Positions 45,201 through 51,982 of a stretch of DNA of 64,000 bases are shown here, one piece after another (the stretch's first letter is position 1; the number at the start of each line of letters is the position of its first letter). The notes below the pieces were generated by a model that had not been told where the DNA came from, did no database searches, and saw nothing but the letters and a program-made list of their open reading frames with translations. A program made the position numbers and the translations under genes. Where the stretch lies: NCBI GenBank assembly GCA_029203125.1, contig CP119317.1:2790001-2854000 (forward strand), written 5' to 3'. This DNA is from Candidatus Cohnella colombiensis (GTDB lineage: Bacteria; Bacillota; Bacilli; Paenibacillales; Paenibacillaceae).

Positions 45201-45965
45201 ATAAATTTTAATAGATTCGGGATTGTCAGTAGGTTCATATCTTCCTGTGTATTTTGTAGGTGATGTAGTTCTGCCTGTTATACCCCAATTTGATTCTGTA
45301 ATTGGAGTATTTGTATCTGTTCTAACATTCGTTGGAACAATAGTAGAAGGATCTATAGTTTTAGGCAAGATTGAAATCTCTGGATTACTATCCTTAATAA
45401 TATAAGGTGATGATGATGATCTTTTTAATGTAATAAATAGATTGCGATCCGTACAGCCAGGATACTTCTTTAGTCCAAATTCATCTTTCTCACTCACAGG
45501 ACAAAGGTCGCTATTCGGAAAATCTACGCCGCTCAACGATTGCGACAACCACGTATTGCTATTGGAGGAGCGACTCCAATAGTAAACTCCGTTTGTACTA
45601 TTGCCTTCAGCAATGACCGGCACAGCCTTTCCAGATATCGTGTCTGTACCGGAGTAAGTCGTTTTGCCTAACCAATCTCCGCTCGCATTAGTTAAAAATT
45701 TCCCATCTTCATCGTACCACTTTAAGCTTTTAATCTTTTTTCCTGATACACCTGTAAGATTGATGTTAACTGTTTTCGTCTTGTCTTTAGACAACACATA
45801 ACCAATCATTGTATCGATATCATCATAAAAATTGATTGGATAGCTTGGTATAACTATTGTCCCCGCAGGTGTTGCTCCCGATGCTATTGGAACACCGAGT
45901 ACCCCGCCAATGGTATTAACAAGGAGGATAACGATAATCAGTGCAGATAGTATCTGTTTATTCAT
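39216..45965 (-). CDS. Giant secreted PKD/Ig-like protein (2249 residues) linked to an SLH protein
   Basis: The signal peptide (LSALIIVILLVNTIGG) is followed by about 500 residues of unassigned beta-rich sequence with CxxxC pairs (DLCPVSEKD, KYPGCTDR). Several PKD/Ig-type modules come next, then a weakly propeller-like middle (QVYAKVFYDYV, DIVVMNMDTGKVVQRP), a concanavalin-A-like lectin domain (about 1470-1600; EWMGFSFRMKDAQNHYSLETDGDVIAIAKY and VWLNGIPILQA), and four or five C-terminal PKD-like modules (YDPDRYES, DDPDRDILQ). No catalytic signature or SLH anchor is seen. The start overlaps the 3' vicinity of the SLH gene: its ribosome site GGGGGGAG lies right behind that gene's stop, 13 nt before ATG 45965, so the two are coupled. 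Parts of 42200-43300 are visibly AT-rich. Confidence 0.8.
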   Translation of the reverse strand: MNKQILSALIIVILLVNTIGGVLGVPIASGATPAGTIVIPSYPINFYDDIDTMIGYVLSKDKTKTVNINLTGVSGKKIKSLKWYDEDGKFLTNASGDWLGKTTYSGTDTISGKAVPVIAEGNSTNGVYYWSRSSNSNTWLSQSLSGVDFPNSDLCPVSEKDEFGLKKYPGCTDRNLFITLKRSSSSPYIIKDSNPEISILPKTIDPSTIVPTNVRTDTNTPITESNWGITGRTTSPTKYTGRYEPTDNPESIKIYYEQTFDIESYNRGYYHDFTGYGARQMWYYSRFLFSLEAKTYLYKDKKLYVEWEDVDVPKGTINIRHMVRTTSTGSYVQMGTDIQTVSLPVTNYSISNTSTYGSTVGQNVFYSGFFDAVNPGNSVSVTLTTSQKTAYVSFFYQNLKSFTGDFDIVPSTINWGDSFSLKPKNFVMNSCTYVSHKFKVDHNGATWISGAISGQSTTSSYAKSTYPFVLGVGSNNVSIKIVTSNCGESDWLNTKTLTVKSRPTNDPPQFKIGFVNSSAPTKPLTKVVEGTVLDLIYINDPTVPTPFDPDGDAMEFQGLDTSSGTPFIQSLYSRGIAFTDGVHNLTMNELGFHYVTGTMRDEWGAIATASTYIEVVPKNPVPIVACPAEVISGHPVELSQFNANGSYSPVTGRSIDHARDEWTNWQTMYTNTTSSNITVQVSLHVYDNMGLKSLAPALCNITVKPDLPPIAKLQVPPVGIRNVTVDILNQSISPDGDKIVSAEYKYKYDSNNNGFTDDTWQTLSGTLIKATFTPTQVGKYLFYIKVTEDYGQWDDTLLKPTSSLILDVVNDAPEVSFTLQGNNEQPDIDPYTIVTPAQMLNWPVYVTNSKQNVFKKDSLWRVKNGNLVSGEGRNFGGQRQYFYGTDQTLFNVRSQSFQSFSMVNNGYGSNRLSPWRSATTVDYTLSIPLVDTQKRQFHQYSAELYWMKPKIRSTKGLLFYDFTNHIWNVGMEKKIYALNPKKLSPLNLEVDFMTLYWQYSKGSPLEYVIDVSKMKTKKITYSCSYNQDVTLYPQSILDWELADRYLYTITEWKGYIPNCNISADELFYELAVYDALTGEKLKSSFDDNQLSQALETLNQNNISGTPNFYGRYYFVRSSGPNDPPSRHFFKYFRISHTDGLNVVLRFNSYTSHAPNLKYSEDYIRITPEFKIAKATQTDLSPGLNDQLTKNYVKTDKLRYILSDPFLDVYGNMYKYGYYMEADYPSYTKFDLHVIKYNSDYQQVWKTYLKPDIYASPNNNTFLSNFSYQDPFEGLVINTFAGQVYAKVFYDYVIPGNSIPSTMEDIVVMNMDTGKVVQRPSTKNGDDLSLFHYGTKFDGFTQFGINFDGTKSPIRNSTTTIEGNKTSFFGGDSRPAGAGMGFTNGDNRLYNSANQPIGYVGAPNQHGTQIFGEYFGDGVYVSMTNFNPGYYSTFPTNYTLNISVGTPSTAAPLIKSFTNGQFVSTASLDSAEFKFDFNLEKISYDNEWMGFSFRMKDAQNHYSLETDGDVIAIAKYVNGTRTVLQSAPFPLTNLTNYKVRIKNVGDQMNVWLNGIPILQANDTTYTTGKFGYFSDKAFTTFSPLSYKTIAETSPWSTLYAIWNNGTATAEVQYGEISFVDPENDPPVDGKYNWKVEHTIKFINNQGLSVLHGNSFSDEQLTFDKVGNYKVILSAKDDPHPQYLYPDNTFDEYRKQSNEFEQMIIVHRRPIASFTVKQATDGVVKWTDSSYDPDRYESATKYDTEDTGIDYKATKGIMEKKFYYVTPSGTTKYEKLVTPAELGTYEIGLAVKDEYSAWSDWAVQSLVVGIIPTPNTPPIPGFTASPFTTYRGVDVTINSTASDAEDGARENLKHEYYIRNVTTGGAESLQSTVRTSWTKTFNSLGVFTIRQVVEDSKGATAQIEKQVTIVNRIPTATVTTPGSSNSSSPTKLTVLRPEFIWSYTDADSDVQAQYQVRVSRYDGILVLDSTIKPGASVKWTASADLPEKVNMYVEVRVHDGYDWSSWSAKRYFYIETNQPPTGDFTWTPSPVYEGDTVQFITSVDDPDRDILQVKYEIVPPTGSSIVYSYTMNDPYANTGPSIKMQQVGTWTVKMTVSDGKATEVSIIKAVIVNELGVWGAVKHTPEWDSNRIAYNKKYKVNRDESTFWAGEAFVLGAETTNTGTSATKAIKVEAKMFGNETKQLSATDTTQVQWSTVLRSADTTIDFSKLENGSYSFLFTATYSNGTVKTATVTIIIAGSMYQYVQVHRIQ

Positions 45966-45978
45966 GTCGCTCCCCCCC

Positions 45979-47202
45979 TTATTCAAGTATTTTAGAGCTA
46001 ACAATGCTTGTCATCATGTCATGGTCAGATGAAACGCCGGGGTAAAGTGAAGCACCGATCATAAATCTAATACGTCCGTATTTATCAATCTTGAATCCTG
46101 ATCCTGGCAATACCTCTACAACTATGCCGTTACCTTGACTGTCTACATTTAATTCATTTAAGTGGCTGTACTTTTGATCCAGTGATCTGAATCCGCTAGG
46201 CATAACTAGCTTCTTGATTGTGAGATCTTCCGGTTGTTCAAATCCCCTAATAGATAGATCCAATCTCCCAGGATACATATACGGTTTTTTATTATAGTTG
46301 ACGTGATATTTCATGATGACTACATATGCATCTACGGGCATTGGGAAAATCTTCACGCTATCAACTTGCATTTTATCTAGTGCAGGGAGAAGTTTACGGT
46401 TTGGATCTTTAAAATCAGAAACTTTAATCGCAAGAAGTTCATCTACTTCTGCGCTGTAATACGCATTTTCAATCTTTAAGCGATTTACCGACCAGCCACC
46501 ATATTGTGGAGAACGTACTTCATCGAAGTATTCTGGCATCATTGTAAAAATGTTCGTACGGTGCCAAAGGATTTCAGCAGCCGATACCGCATATTTATCT
46601 GCAGTCAGCTTTTTACCACTCTTCACAGACAATATCCGCTCTATGATCGCTACCGCTTGTGCGCGGGTCGTTGTTCCCTCTAGCTCCAGCTTTCCAACGC
46701 CGACACCTGTTAAAATACCTACCTTAGTTGCTTCATATACCATAAAGTTGCTGTCTGTCGCGTTATCTCCAGAGCGATATGACTCATTCACCGCACGAAC
46801 AGCAAGGCGCGACAGCTCCATGCGAGAAAGCTTGTCCGCATAGCTCGTAAAGTCGCTCGTCATATGAATGTTTGCACCTGTAATCGCAGTTACATAGGGG
46901 AAATACCACGGACTCCCTTCTCCTTCATGAGAGATCCCTAGCGCGTCTACAAGCATCTTCATAAACTCCGCACGTGTAACGGATCGATCTGGTTTAAACG
47001 TGCCATCTGGATACCCGCCAACATACCCCTTCTTCACCGCACCATCAATGGCCGATTTCGCCCAATGAGTAGCTTTAACATCAGTGAATGCACCGTTCGC
47101 GCCCACTTCTGTATCGGCTGAAGTAATCGAAGACGCCCCCAAAGTAAGCGCCAAGACTATCATTAGCACAAGTACACTTTTCAACAGACTTATCTTCATC
47201 AT
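45979..47202 (-). CDS. S-layer-homology protein, partner of the giant secreted protein
   Basis: The 407-residue exported protein has a signal peptide (ends near SSITSA), then an SLH region (about residues 32-195) whose first motif, FTDVKATHWAKSAIDGAVKKGYVGGYPDGTFKPDRSVTRAEF, is textbook; two weaker SLH motifs follow. The C-terminal 200 residues are an unassigned beta-rich domain. It is the first gene of a two-gene operon with the 2249-residue protein and probably provides its wall attachment (inference). GGGAGCG is 6 nt before ATG 47202. A strong stem-loop with a T-run lies in its upstream region (47250-47290). Confidence 0.85.
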   Translation of the reverse strand: MMKISLLKSVLVLMIVLALTLGASSITSADTEVGANGAFTDVKATHWAKSAIDGAVKKGYVGGYPDGTFKPDRSVTRAEFMKMLVDALGISHEGEGSPWYFPYVTAITGANIHMTSDFTSYADKLSRMELSRLAVRAVNESYRSGDNATDSNFMVYEATKVGILTGVGVGKLELEGTTTRAQAVAIIERILSVKSGKKLTADKYAVSAAEILWHRTNIFTMMPEYFDEVRSPQYGGWSVNRLKIENAYYSAEVDELLAIKVSDFKDPNRKLLPALDKMQVDSVKIFPMPVDAYVVIMKYHVNYNKKPYMYPGRLDLSIRGFEQPEDLTIKKLVMPSGFRSLDQKYSHLNELNVDSQGNGIVVEVLPGSGFKIDKYGRIRFMIGASLYPGVSSDHDMMTSIVSSKILE

Positions 47203-47243
47203 CTTAATCGCTCCCATAGTCTATAGTCAGTTCGTACGCCCAA

Positions 47244-47290
47244 ACAAAAAAGCACCACGAAACAAGGCTGTCCTTGTAAGCGCGGTGCTT
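47244..47290 (-). terminator. Long stem-loop with T-run upstream of the SLH operon
   Basis: On the minus strand AAGCACCGCG pairs with CGTGGTGCTT (with an inner ACAAGG/CCTTGT hairpin), followed by TTTTTTG. It may be the terminator of the CYTH gene. A TATAAT hexamer at about 47334-47339 lies upstream of it on the minus strand, so it could instead be an attenuator in the SLH operon leader. Confidence 0.7.
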
Positions 47291-47386
47291 CCGGCTGATT
47301 TATTTTGTTTGCGAAACTACTTCCATCATAATACCATCATTATACAATTAATGACAATATCAAATATCTACATTGCCACGTCGCTC

Positions 47387-47878
47387 TTAACTCTCCTGCA
47401 GCTTGCGCCAGATTGTCTTATTACTATACTGACGTTCTGAGCTGATGTCTGGTCCGAACCACTCGGGTGCGTTAAAAGATAATGCAGCTTCCTTAGAATT
47501 AAATTCAACTTCAATAACGATTAGATTGAGTTGATCGTAGCAGTCAATTTCGACTGTTATTCCTTCCCAAACTGCAGTCACCCGCTTCTTCGTCAAAGGT
47601 TTAGCTTTAAACGCTTCAATCACTTGAGTATAGATGCTTTCAGAGATCGAATATTCTACTTCTTCACGCATAAGACCATTCCCACGCTTAAACGTGTGAG
47701 TATATGTAGCTTCGCCAGTGCCCGCATCGACAATTTTACGTACACGCAGCTCTTGATCAGGGTCTAGTGCCAAATAAGTTTGATCGATGAAATGCTCAGA
47801 TTGCACAACAATTGTGCCACTGCTAATTAATTTGTCAGGATAGTGCGGTAAAAGAAACTTGCGTTCAATTTCCAACAT
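47387..47878 (-). CDS. CYTH-domain protein
   Basis: The 163-residue protein opens with the CYTH signature EIERKF (residues 3-8) and alternates basic/acidic beta strands (QELRVRKI, THTFKR, REEVEYSI, TVEIDCY, IVIEVEF). This is a metal-dependent tunnel-fold family with tripolyphosphatase, thiamine-triphosphatase or adenylate-cyclase members. Triphosphatase activity is the safest reading. AAGGGAG precedes ATG 47878. It stands between htpG and the SLH operon. Confidence 0.88.
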   Translation of the reverse strand: MLEIERKFLLPHYPDKLISSGTIVVQSEHFIDQTYLALDPDQELRVRKIVDAGTGEATYTHTFKRGNGLMREEVEYSISESIYTQVIEAFKAKPLTKKRVTAVWEGITVEIDCYDQLNLIVIEVEFNSKEAALSFNAPEWFGPDISSERQYSNKTIWRKLQES

Positions 47879-47982
47879 TGTAGCTGCTCCCTTATTTTCA
47901 CATCAAAGTCCAATCCCCGCTAACTGAGCGAGGGGGATATTGTAACATCACGTACAACACGAAACGCACAACACGAAAGAAA

Positions 47983-48013
47983 GCGCGACGCCACATCTGC
48001 TGTGACGCCACGC
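47983..48013 (-). terminator. Terminator of htpG
   Basis: On the minus strand GCGTGGCGTCACA (48013-48001) pairs along its whole length, with wobbles, to TGTGGCGTCGCGC (47995-47983). TTTCTTTC follows. Confidence 0.85.
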
Positions 48014-48025
48014 TATCGCTATTGA

Positions 48026-49852
48026 TTACACCATAACCTTACACATATCATTCGTGAATTGTACTGGGTCTTGGATCGGCAAGCCCTCAATCAACAATGC
48101 TTGATTATACAGCAAGCTTGTATACAAGTTCAGCTTCTCTTTATCATTCTCATACGCAGACTTCAAGGATTGGAATACAGCGTGGTTGACGTTAATTTCC
48201 AGCACTTTTTCTGCCTTAACATCTGGATTATTCGGCATTGCACTCAAGATCTTTTCCATCTCGATTGTAAGCTCGCCCTCAGTCGACAAGCACACAGGAT
48301 GGCTTCTGAGGCGCTTCGATGCTTTCACTCCGCTCACCTTATCCGCAAGCAATTCTTTCATCGCCGCGAACAAAGCATCATTCTCCACTGCTGTCTCTGA
48401 CGACTTCTCATCAGCTGACTCTTCCGCTTCAATTCCAAGGTCGCCGCTCGATACCGACCTGAATTCCTTCTCCTTATGGTTCATCAGCACCTTCACTGCG
48501 AACTCATCGATATCGTCTGTAAAATACAGAATCTCATAGCCTTTATCTGCAACGAGCTCTGTTTGCGGCAGCTTCTCGATCCGCTCATTCGATTCACCAG
48601 AAGCGTAATAGATATACTTCTGCTCTTCAGGCATTCTCGCAACATATTCATCCAACGAAACAAGCTTCTTTTCTTTGGAGGAGTAGAATAACAATAGATC
48701 TTGCAGATCGTCTTTGTTCATCCCATAGTCGCTATACACACCATATTTTAACTGACGTCCGAAAGCATTATAAAATTGCTCATATTTCTCGCGCTCATCC
48801 TTCAACAAGCTTAGCAATTGACTCTTGATCTTGTTCTTAATGTTCTTAGCGATCAGCTTCAATTGACGGTCATGCTGCAACAGCTCACGAGAGATATTCA
48901 GCGATAAGTCCTCAGAATCGACCATACCCTTCACGAAGCCGAAGTAGTCAGGAAGCAAATCTGCACACTTGTTCATGATCAACACGCCATTCGAGTACAG
49001 CTCCAGCCCTTTCTCGAACTCCTTCGTATAGAAGTCGAATGGAACACTGCCAGGGATGAATAGAATCGACTGGTACCGAACTGCACCTTCAGCGCTGAGG
49101 TGAATATGCTTCACAGGCGTGTCAAATCCATAGTGCTTCTCGGTATAAAATTTCTCGTAATCCTCTGTCGTCAACTCGTTCTTATTTTTTCTCCATATCG
49201 GAATAAGGCTGTTGACTGTCTCTTCTTCGAGCTTAATCGGATAACGGATGAAATCGGAATACTTCTTAATAATCGTCTTTAAACGATAGCTCTCCAAGTA
49301 TTCGTCATAAGAATCGTCTTCGGTGTTCGGCTTAATCTTAAGAATAACTTCTGTCCCCACCGTATCTTTCTCACAAGGAACGATCGTGTAGCCATCAGCA
49401 CCTGTCGATTCCCACTTGAACGCACTGTCACTACCCAATGCCTTACTTATAACCGTTACGACATCAGCAACCATGAATGCGGAGTAGAAGCCCACACCGA
49501 ATTGTCCGATAATATCATGTCCATCTTGAGAAGCATTGTCCTTCTTGAACGCGAGAGAACCGCTCTTTGCAATTACGCCAAGGTTGTTCTCCAAATCTTC
49601 CTGCGTCATCCCGATACCGGTATCACGAATCGTCAATGTCCGATTATCTTTGTCCGCCACAACTTCAATATAGTAATTGTCCTTATCGAAAACCAATTGT
49701 TCATCGGTTAGCGCTTTGTAATAAATTTTGTCAATGGCATCGCTCGCATTAGAAATTAATTCTCTGAGGAAAATTTCCCGTTGCGTGTAGATGGAGTTAA
49801 TCATCATTTCCAATAAGCGTTTTGATTCTGCTTGGAACTCTTTCTTAGCCAT
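48026..49852 (-). CDS. htpG: Molecular chaperone HtpG (Hsp90)
   Basis: The 608-residue bacterial Hsp90 homologue shows the GHKL ATP site: ELISNASDAIDK, DTGIGMT and IGQFGVGFYSAFMVAD. Middle and C-terminal domains follow without a linker, as in bacterial HtpG. AAGGGAG lies 8 nt before ATG 49852. Upstream is an almost perfect CIRCE element overlapping a promoter, so it is under HrcA heat-shock control here, unlike Bacillus subtilis, where htpG has no CIRCE. Confidence 0.96.
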   Translation of the reverse strand: MAKKEFQAESKRLLEMMINSIYTQREIFLRELISNASDAIDKIYYKALTDEQLVFDKDNYYIEVVADKDNRTLTIRDTGIGMTQEDLENNLGVIAKSGSLAFKKDNASQDGHDIIGQFGVGFYSAFMVADVVTVISKALGSDSAFKWESTGADGYTIVPCEKDTVGTEVILKIKPNTEDDSYDEYLESYRLKTIIKKYSDFIRYPIKLEEETVNSLIPIWRKNKNELTTEDYEKFYTEKHYGFDTPVKHIHLSAEGAVRYQSILFIPGSVPFDFYTKEFEKGLELYSNGVLIMNKCADLLPDYFGFVKGMVDSEDLSLNISRELLQHDRQLKLIAKNIKNKIKSQLLSLLKDEREKYEQFYNAFGRQLKYGVYSDYGMNKDDLQDLLLFYSSKEKKLVSLDEYVARMPEEQKYIYYASGESNERIEKLPQTELVADKGYEILYFTDDIDEFAVKVLMNHKEKEFRSVSSGDLGIEAEESADEKSSETAVENDALFAAMKELLADKVSGVKASKRLRSHPVCLSTEGELTIEMEKILSAMPNNPDVKAEKVLEINVNHAVFQSLKSAYENDKEKLNLYTSLLYNQALLIEGLPIQDPVQFTNDMCKVMV

Positions 49853-49884
49853 GAGTCGTTCTCCCTTCGCATCTTCATTCAGTA

Positions 49885-49911
49885 TTAGCACTCAGCATAC
49901 ACGAGTGCCAA
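49885..49911. promoter_or_regulatory. CIRCE operator overlapping the htpG promoter
   Basis: TTAGCACTC-N9-GAGTGCCAA matches the CIRCE consensus TTAGCACTC-N9-GAGTGCTAA with one change. On the minus strand the -35 TTGGCA (49911-49906) and -10 TAATAC (49887-49882) are 18 nt apart and lie on the element. HrcA repression is expected. Confidence 0.93.
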
Positions 49912-49952
49912 CACTTACTTTTTTATCATTCCTGCCCTTCAAAGTCAATATG

Positions 49953-51875
49953 TTAGAGTTCTTTATCCTTGCGTTTTTTGAGCATATATAGTCCTGTCCC
50001 TAGTCCTGCAGCAATAATCACGCCAACACCGAACCAAAGCATCAGCTTCGAATTGTTGTCACTCTCTGGAGACGAAACGTTCGCAATCTCCACAGCGGGT
50101 GACTCAGAAGCTACTGGCGTGCTATCTTCAGATTTCGGATCATCGCTGCTCGTTTGCTCTGTATCGCTCTCGGGCTCTTGTGAGGAAACGCCGACAATCG
50201 ACGATCCCTCTTTAGTTACGGTGTAATCAACAACTTCCCCGCTCCAAAAATGCATCCGAAGCAGCACTTCACCATCTTGCACTTCTTTGAAGAAATCTTT
50301 CGTAAGCTTGATCACGTTGAACTCATATGAGGGTACGAATGAATAATTATATTCCTTATAGGAAGTCCAGTTGCCGGGCCCTGCAACTCCGCCACTCTTA
50401 TAGGTCGCTTCCATCGTTGCCAGACTATCCCCGTTAAACGACGTCGGAATAACGAAGGATTCCGCCGACCCCTTCACACTCTTGAGCTTTGGCGTATCAT
50501 AATGAACGAGGTTCACGATCCAGTCAGCACCAGCAGAAAAAGATAACGTCAACGTCGCATTCACTCCAAACTCTTCTTTAAGAAGCGATTGGATGTAACT
50601 AGCCTTGATCGTTAATTTCGAGCCGTCCAACGTATAATCGGTTCGCTCAGCTAGCTTCTTGTCGCCTAGCTTAATCTCAGTTAATGTATTGCCATTCAAC
50701 TGTAATGGAAGTAACACATCTACTGCTGATTCCCCGGCTTTCACATAAATCGAATCACTGTCCGTATAGGAAGATCGACCAGTCCAGCTTGCTCTATTGG
50801 CTTGATAAAGCTGCTCATCGCTCCACTTGAGCTCTCTACGATCCAAATGCTGGCCGTTGTCCCATAGCATGAGCATCATCTTTTTCGACTGCACATAATA
50901 GCCCATATACTCAAAAAACTTAATGATCTCGCCGTGTTGAATCGTACCTAGCGACTTATCGAAGCCAAGCAATCCATATTCGCCGACGATGACAGGAATT
51001 CCTTTTGCCACGAACGAATCATACACTCGATTAAAGGTTTGCTCGATATCATTCTTTGCTTCGAAATTGAAAGTCGTTGCGCCACCCATATTCACACTAA
51101 ACGGATAGAAGCCATAATAATGAATCGTCGCGATCAAGTTCGCGTCGTTCAGCTGCGTGATTGTCTTTGCGAGTTCCTCTAACCGCGCAGGTGCAGGAGA
51201 ACCTGTGACCGTCGACAACACGAGCGGTCTCGTCCCATTCAATCCACCTGATTTACGCACAATGTTAAAGAAGTTCGTATTCAACTCGTTAAGCATCTCA
51301 AAATAAATCGGTTTATCCTCGTTCCAATCCTGCGAAAAGCGCGGTTCATTAATTCCTTCGAACAACAGCTTATCCGGATAGTCCCTGAACCGATCTGCGA
51401 TCTGCACCCATGCTGCTTTGTATCTGTCTAGCACAGCGTCATGGTTACTCTCCATCTTCATAATCCATTCCGAATCATGATGAAGGTTAATCATTACGTA
51501 CAGACCTTCATCTAGCGCCCAACCGACAACTTCCTCAATACGTTTAAAGGAAGCATCCCCGATCTCATAGTCAGGTGCATCGCCCATCCGTTGCTTCCAC
51601 GTAATCGGAATCCGAATGCTCTTGTATCCCGACGCCGCAATATACTGAATAAGCTCTTTTGTTGTAACCGGATTACCCCATGCAGTTTCATCCCCAATTG
51701 CATCAAAAGTGTTGCCTAAATTCCAGCCTGGCTGCATCGCTTCCACCATTTGCTGCATCTCACTCTTCGAGGAGGCCGCATCGATATGCACAGGTAAAGC
51801 AACAGTAATAAGGGATAGCATTGTAAAAGACTTGATAGATAAATTCATGAACTTGCGGAATCGAATGGAAATCAT
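49953..51875 (-). CDS. Membrane-anchored GH5 endoglucanase (cellulase)
   Basis: The 640-residue enzyme has a signal peptide (to about residue 34), a GH5 catalytic domain (about 38-365) with acid/base Glu177 in EGINEPR and nucleophile Glu299 in VGEYG, an X2-like module (about 375-455; DSIYVKAGESAVDVLLPLQLNG), a further beta-sandwich module (about 465-560) and an acidic Ser/Pro linker. The C-terminus is a transmembrane helix (about 609-632) with KKRKDKEL, so it is retained at the membrane and not sorted by an LPXTG motif. It should cut beta-1,4-glucan. AGGAG is 5 nt before the ATG. Confidence 0.93.
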   Translation of the reverse strand: MISIRFRKFMNLSIKSFTMLSLITVALPVHIDAASSKSEMQQMVEAMQPGWNLGNTFDAIGDETAWGNPVTTKELIQYIAASGYKSIRIPITWKQRMGDAPDYEIGDASFKRIEEVVGWALDEGLYVMINLHHDSEWIMKMESNHDAVLDRYKAAWVQIADRFRDYPDKLLFEGINEPRFSQDWNEDKPIYFEMLNELNTNFFNIVRKSGGLNGTRPLVLSTVTGSPAPARLEELAKTITQLNDANLIATIHYYGFYPFSVNMGGATTFNFEAKNDIEQTFNRVYDSFVAKGIPVIVGEYGLLGFDKSLGTIQHGEIIKFFEYMGYYVQSKKMMLMLWDNGQHLDRRELKWSDEQLYQANRASWTGRSSYTDSDSIYVKAGESAVDVLLPLQLNGNTLTEIKLGDKKLAERTDYTLDGSKLTIKASYIQSLLKEEFGVNATLTLSFSAGADWIVNLVHYDTPKLKSVKGSAESFVIPTSFNGDSLATMEATYKSGGVAGPGNWTSYKEYNYSFVPSYEFNVIKLTKDFFKEVQDGEVLLRMHFWSGEVVDYTVTKEGSSIVGVSSQEPESDTEQTSSDDPKSEDSTPVASESPAVEIANVSSPESDNNSKLMLWFGVGVIIAAGLGTGLYMLKKRKDKEL

Positions 51876-51943
51876 ATTGTCTCCTATTCACCTATTAGAG
51901 GGATAATTACTCATTCTAGTATATCCCAACTATGGATGGATGA

Positions 51944-51977
51944 AATACCCAAAATGCAATATCTATAATTGGGTATT
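51944..51977 (-). terminator. Hairpin after the chemoreceptor gene
   Basis: AATACCCAA (51944-51952) and TTGGGTATT (51969-51977) are perfect complements. The T-tract is poor, so termination strength is uncertain. Confidence 0.5.
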
Positions 51978-51982
51978 GATCC

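Noticed and set aside
47244..47300. T-box riboswitch before the SLH operon, because of AGCACCGCG near a terminator
   Set aside because: There is no stem I, specifier loop or GGTGG part of the T-box sequence, and the downstream genes are not amino-acid related.
47941..47980. Direct repeat ACAACACGAAA twice downstream of htpG
   Set aside because: Only two copies in tandem with no known motif; it is probably chance or a minor duplication.
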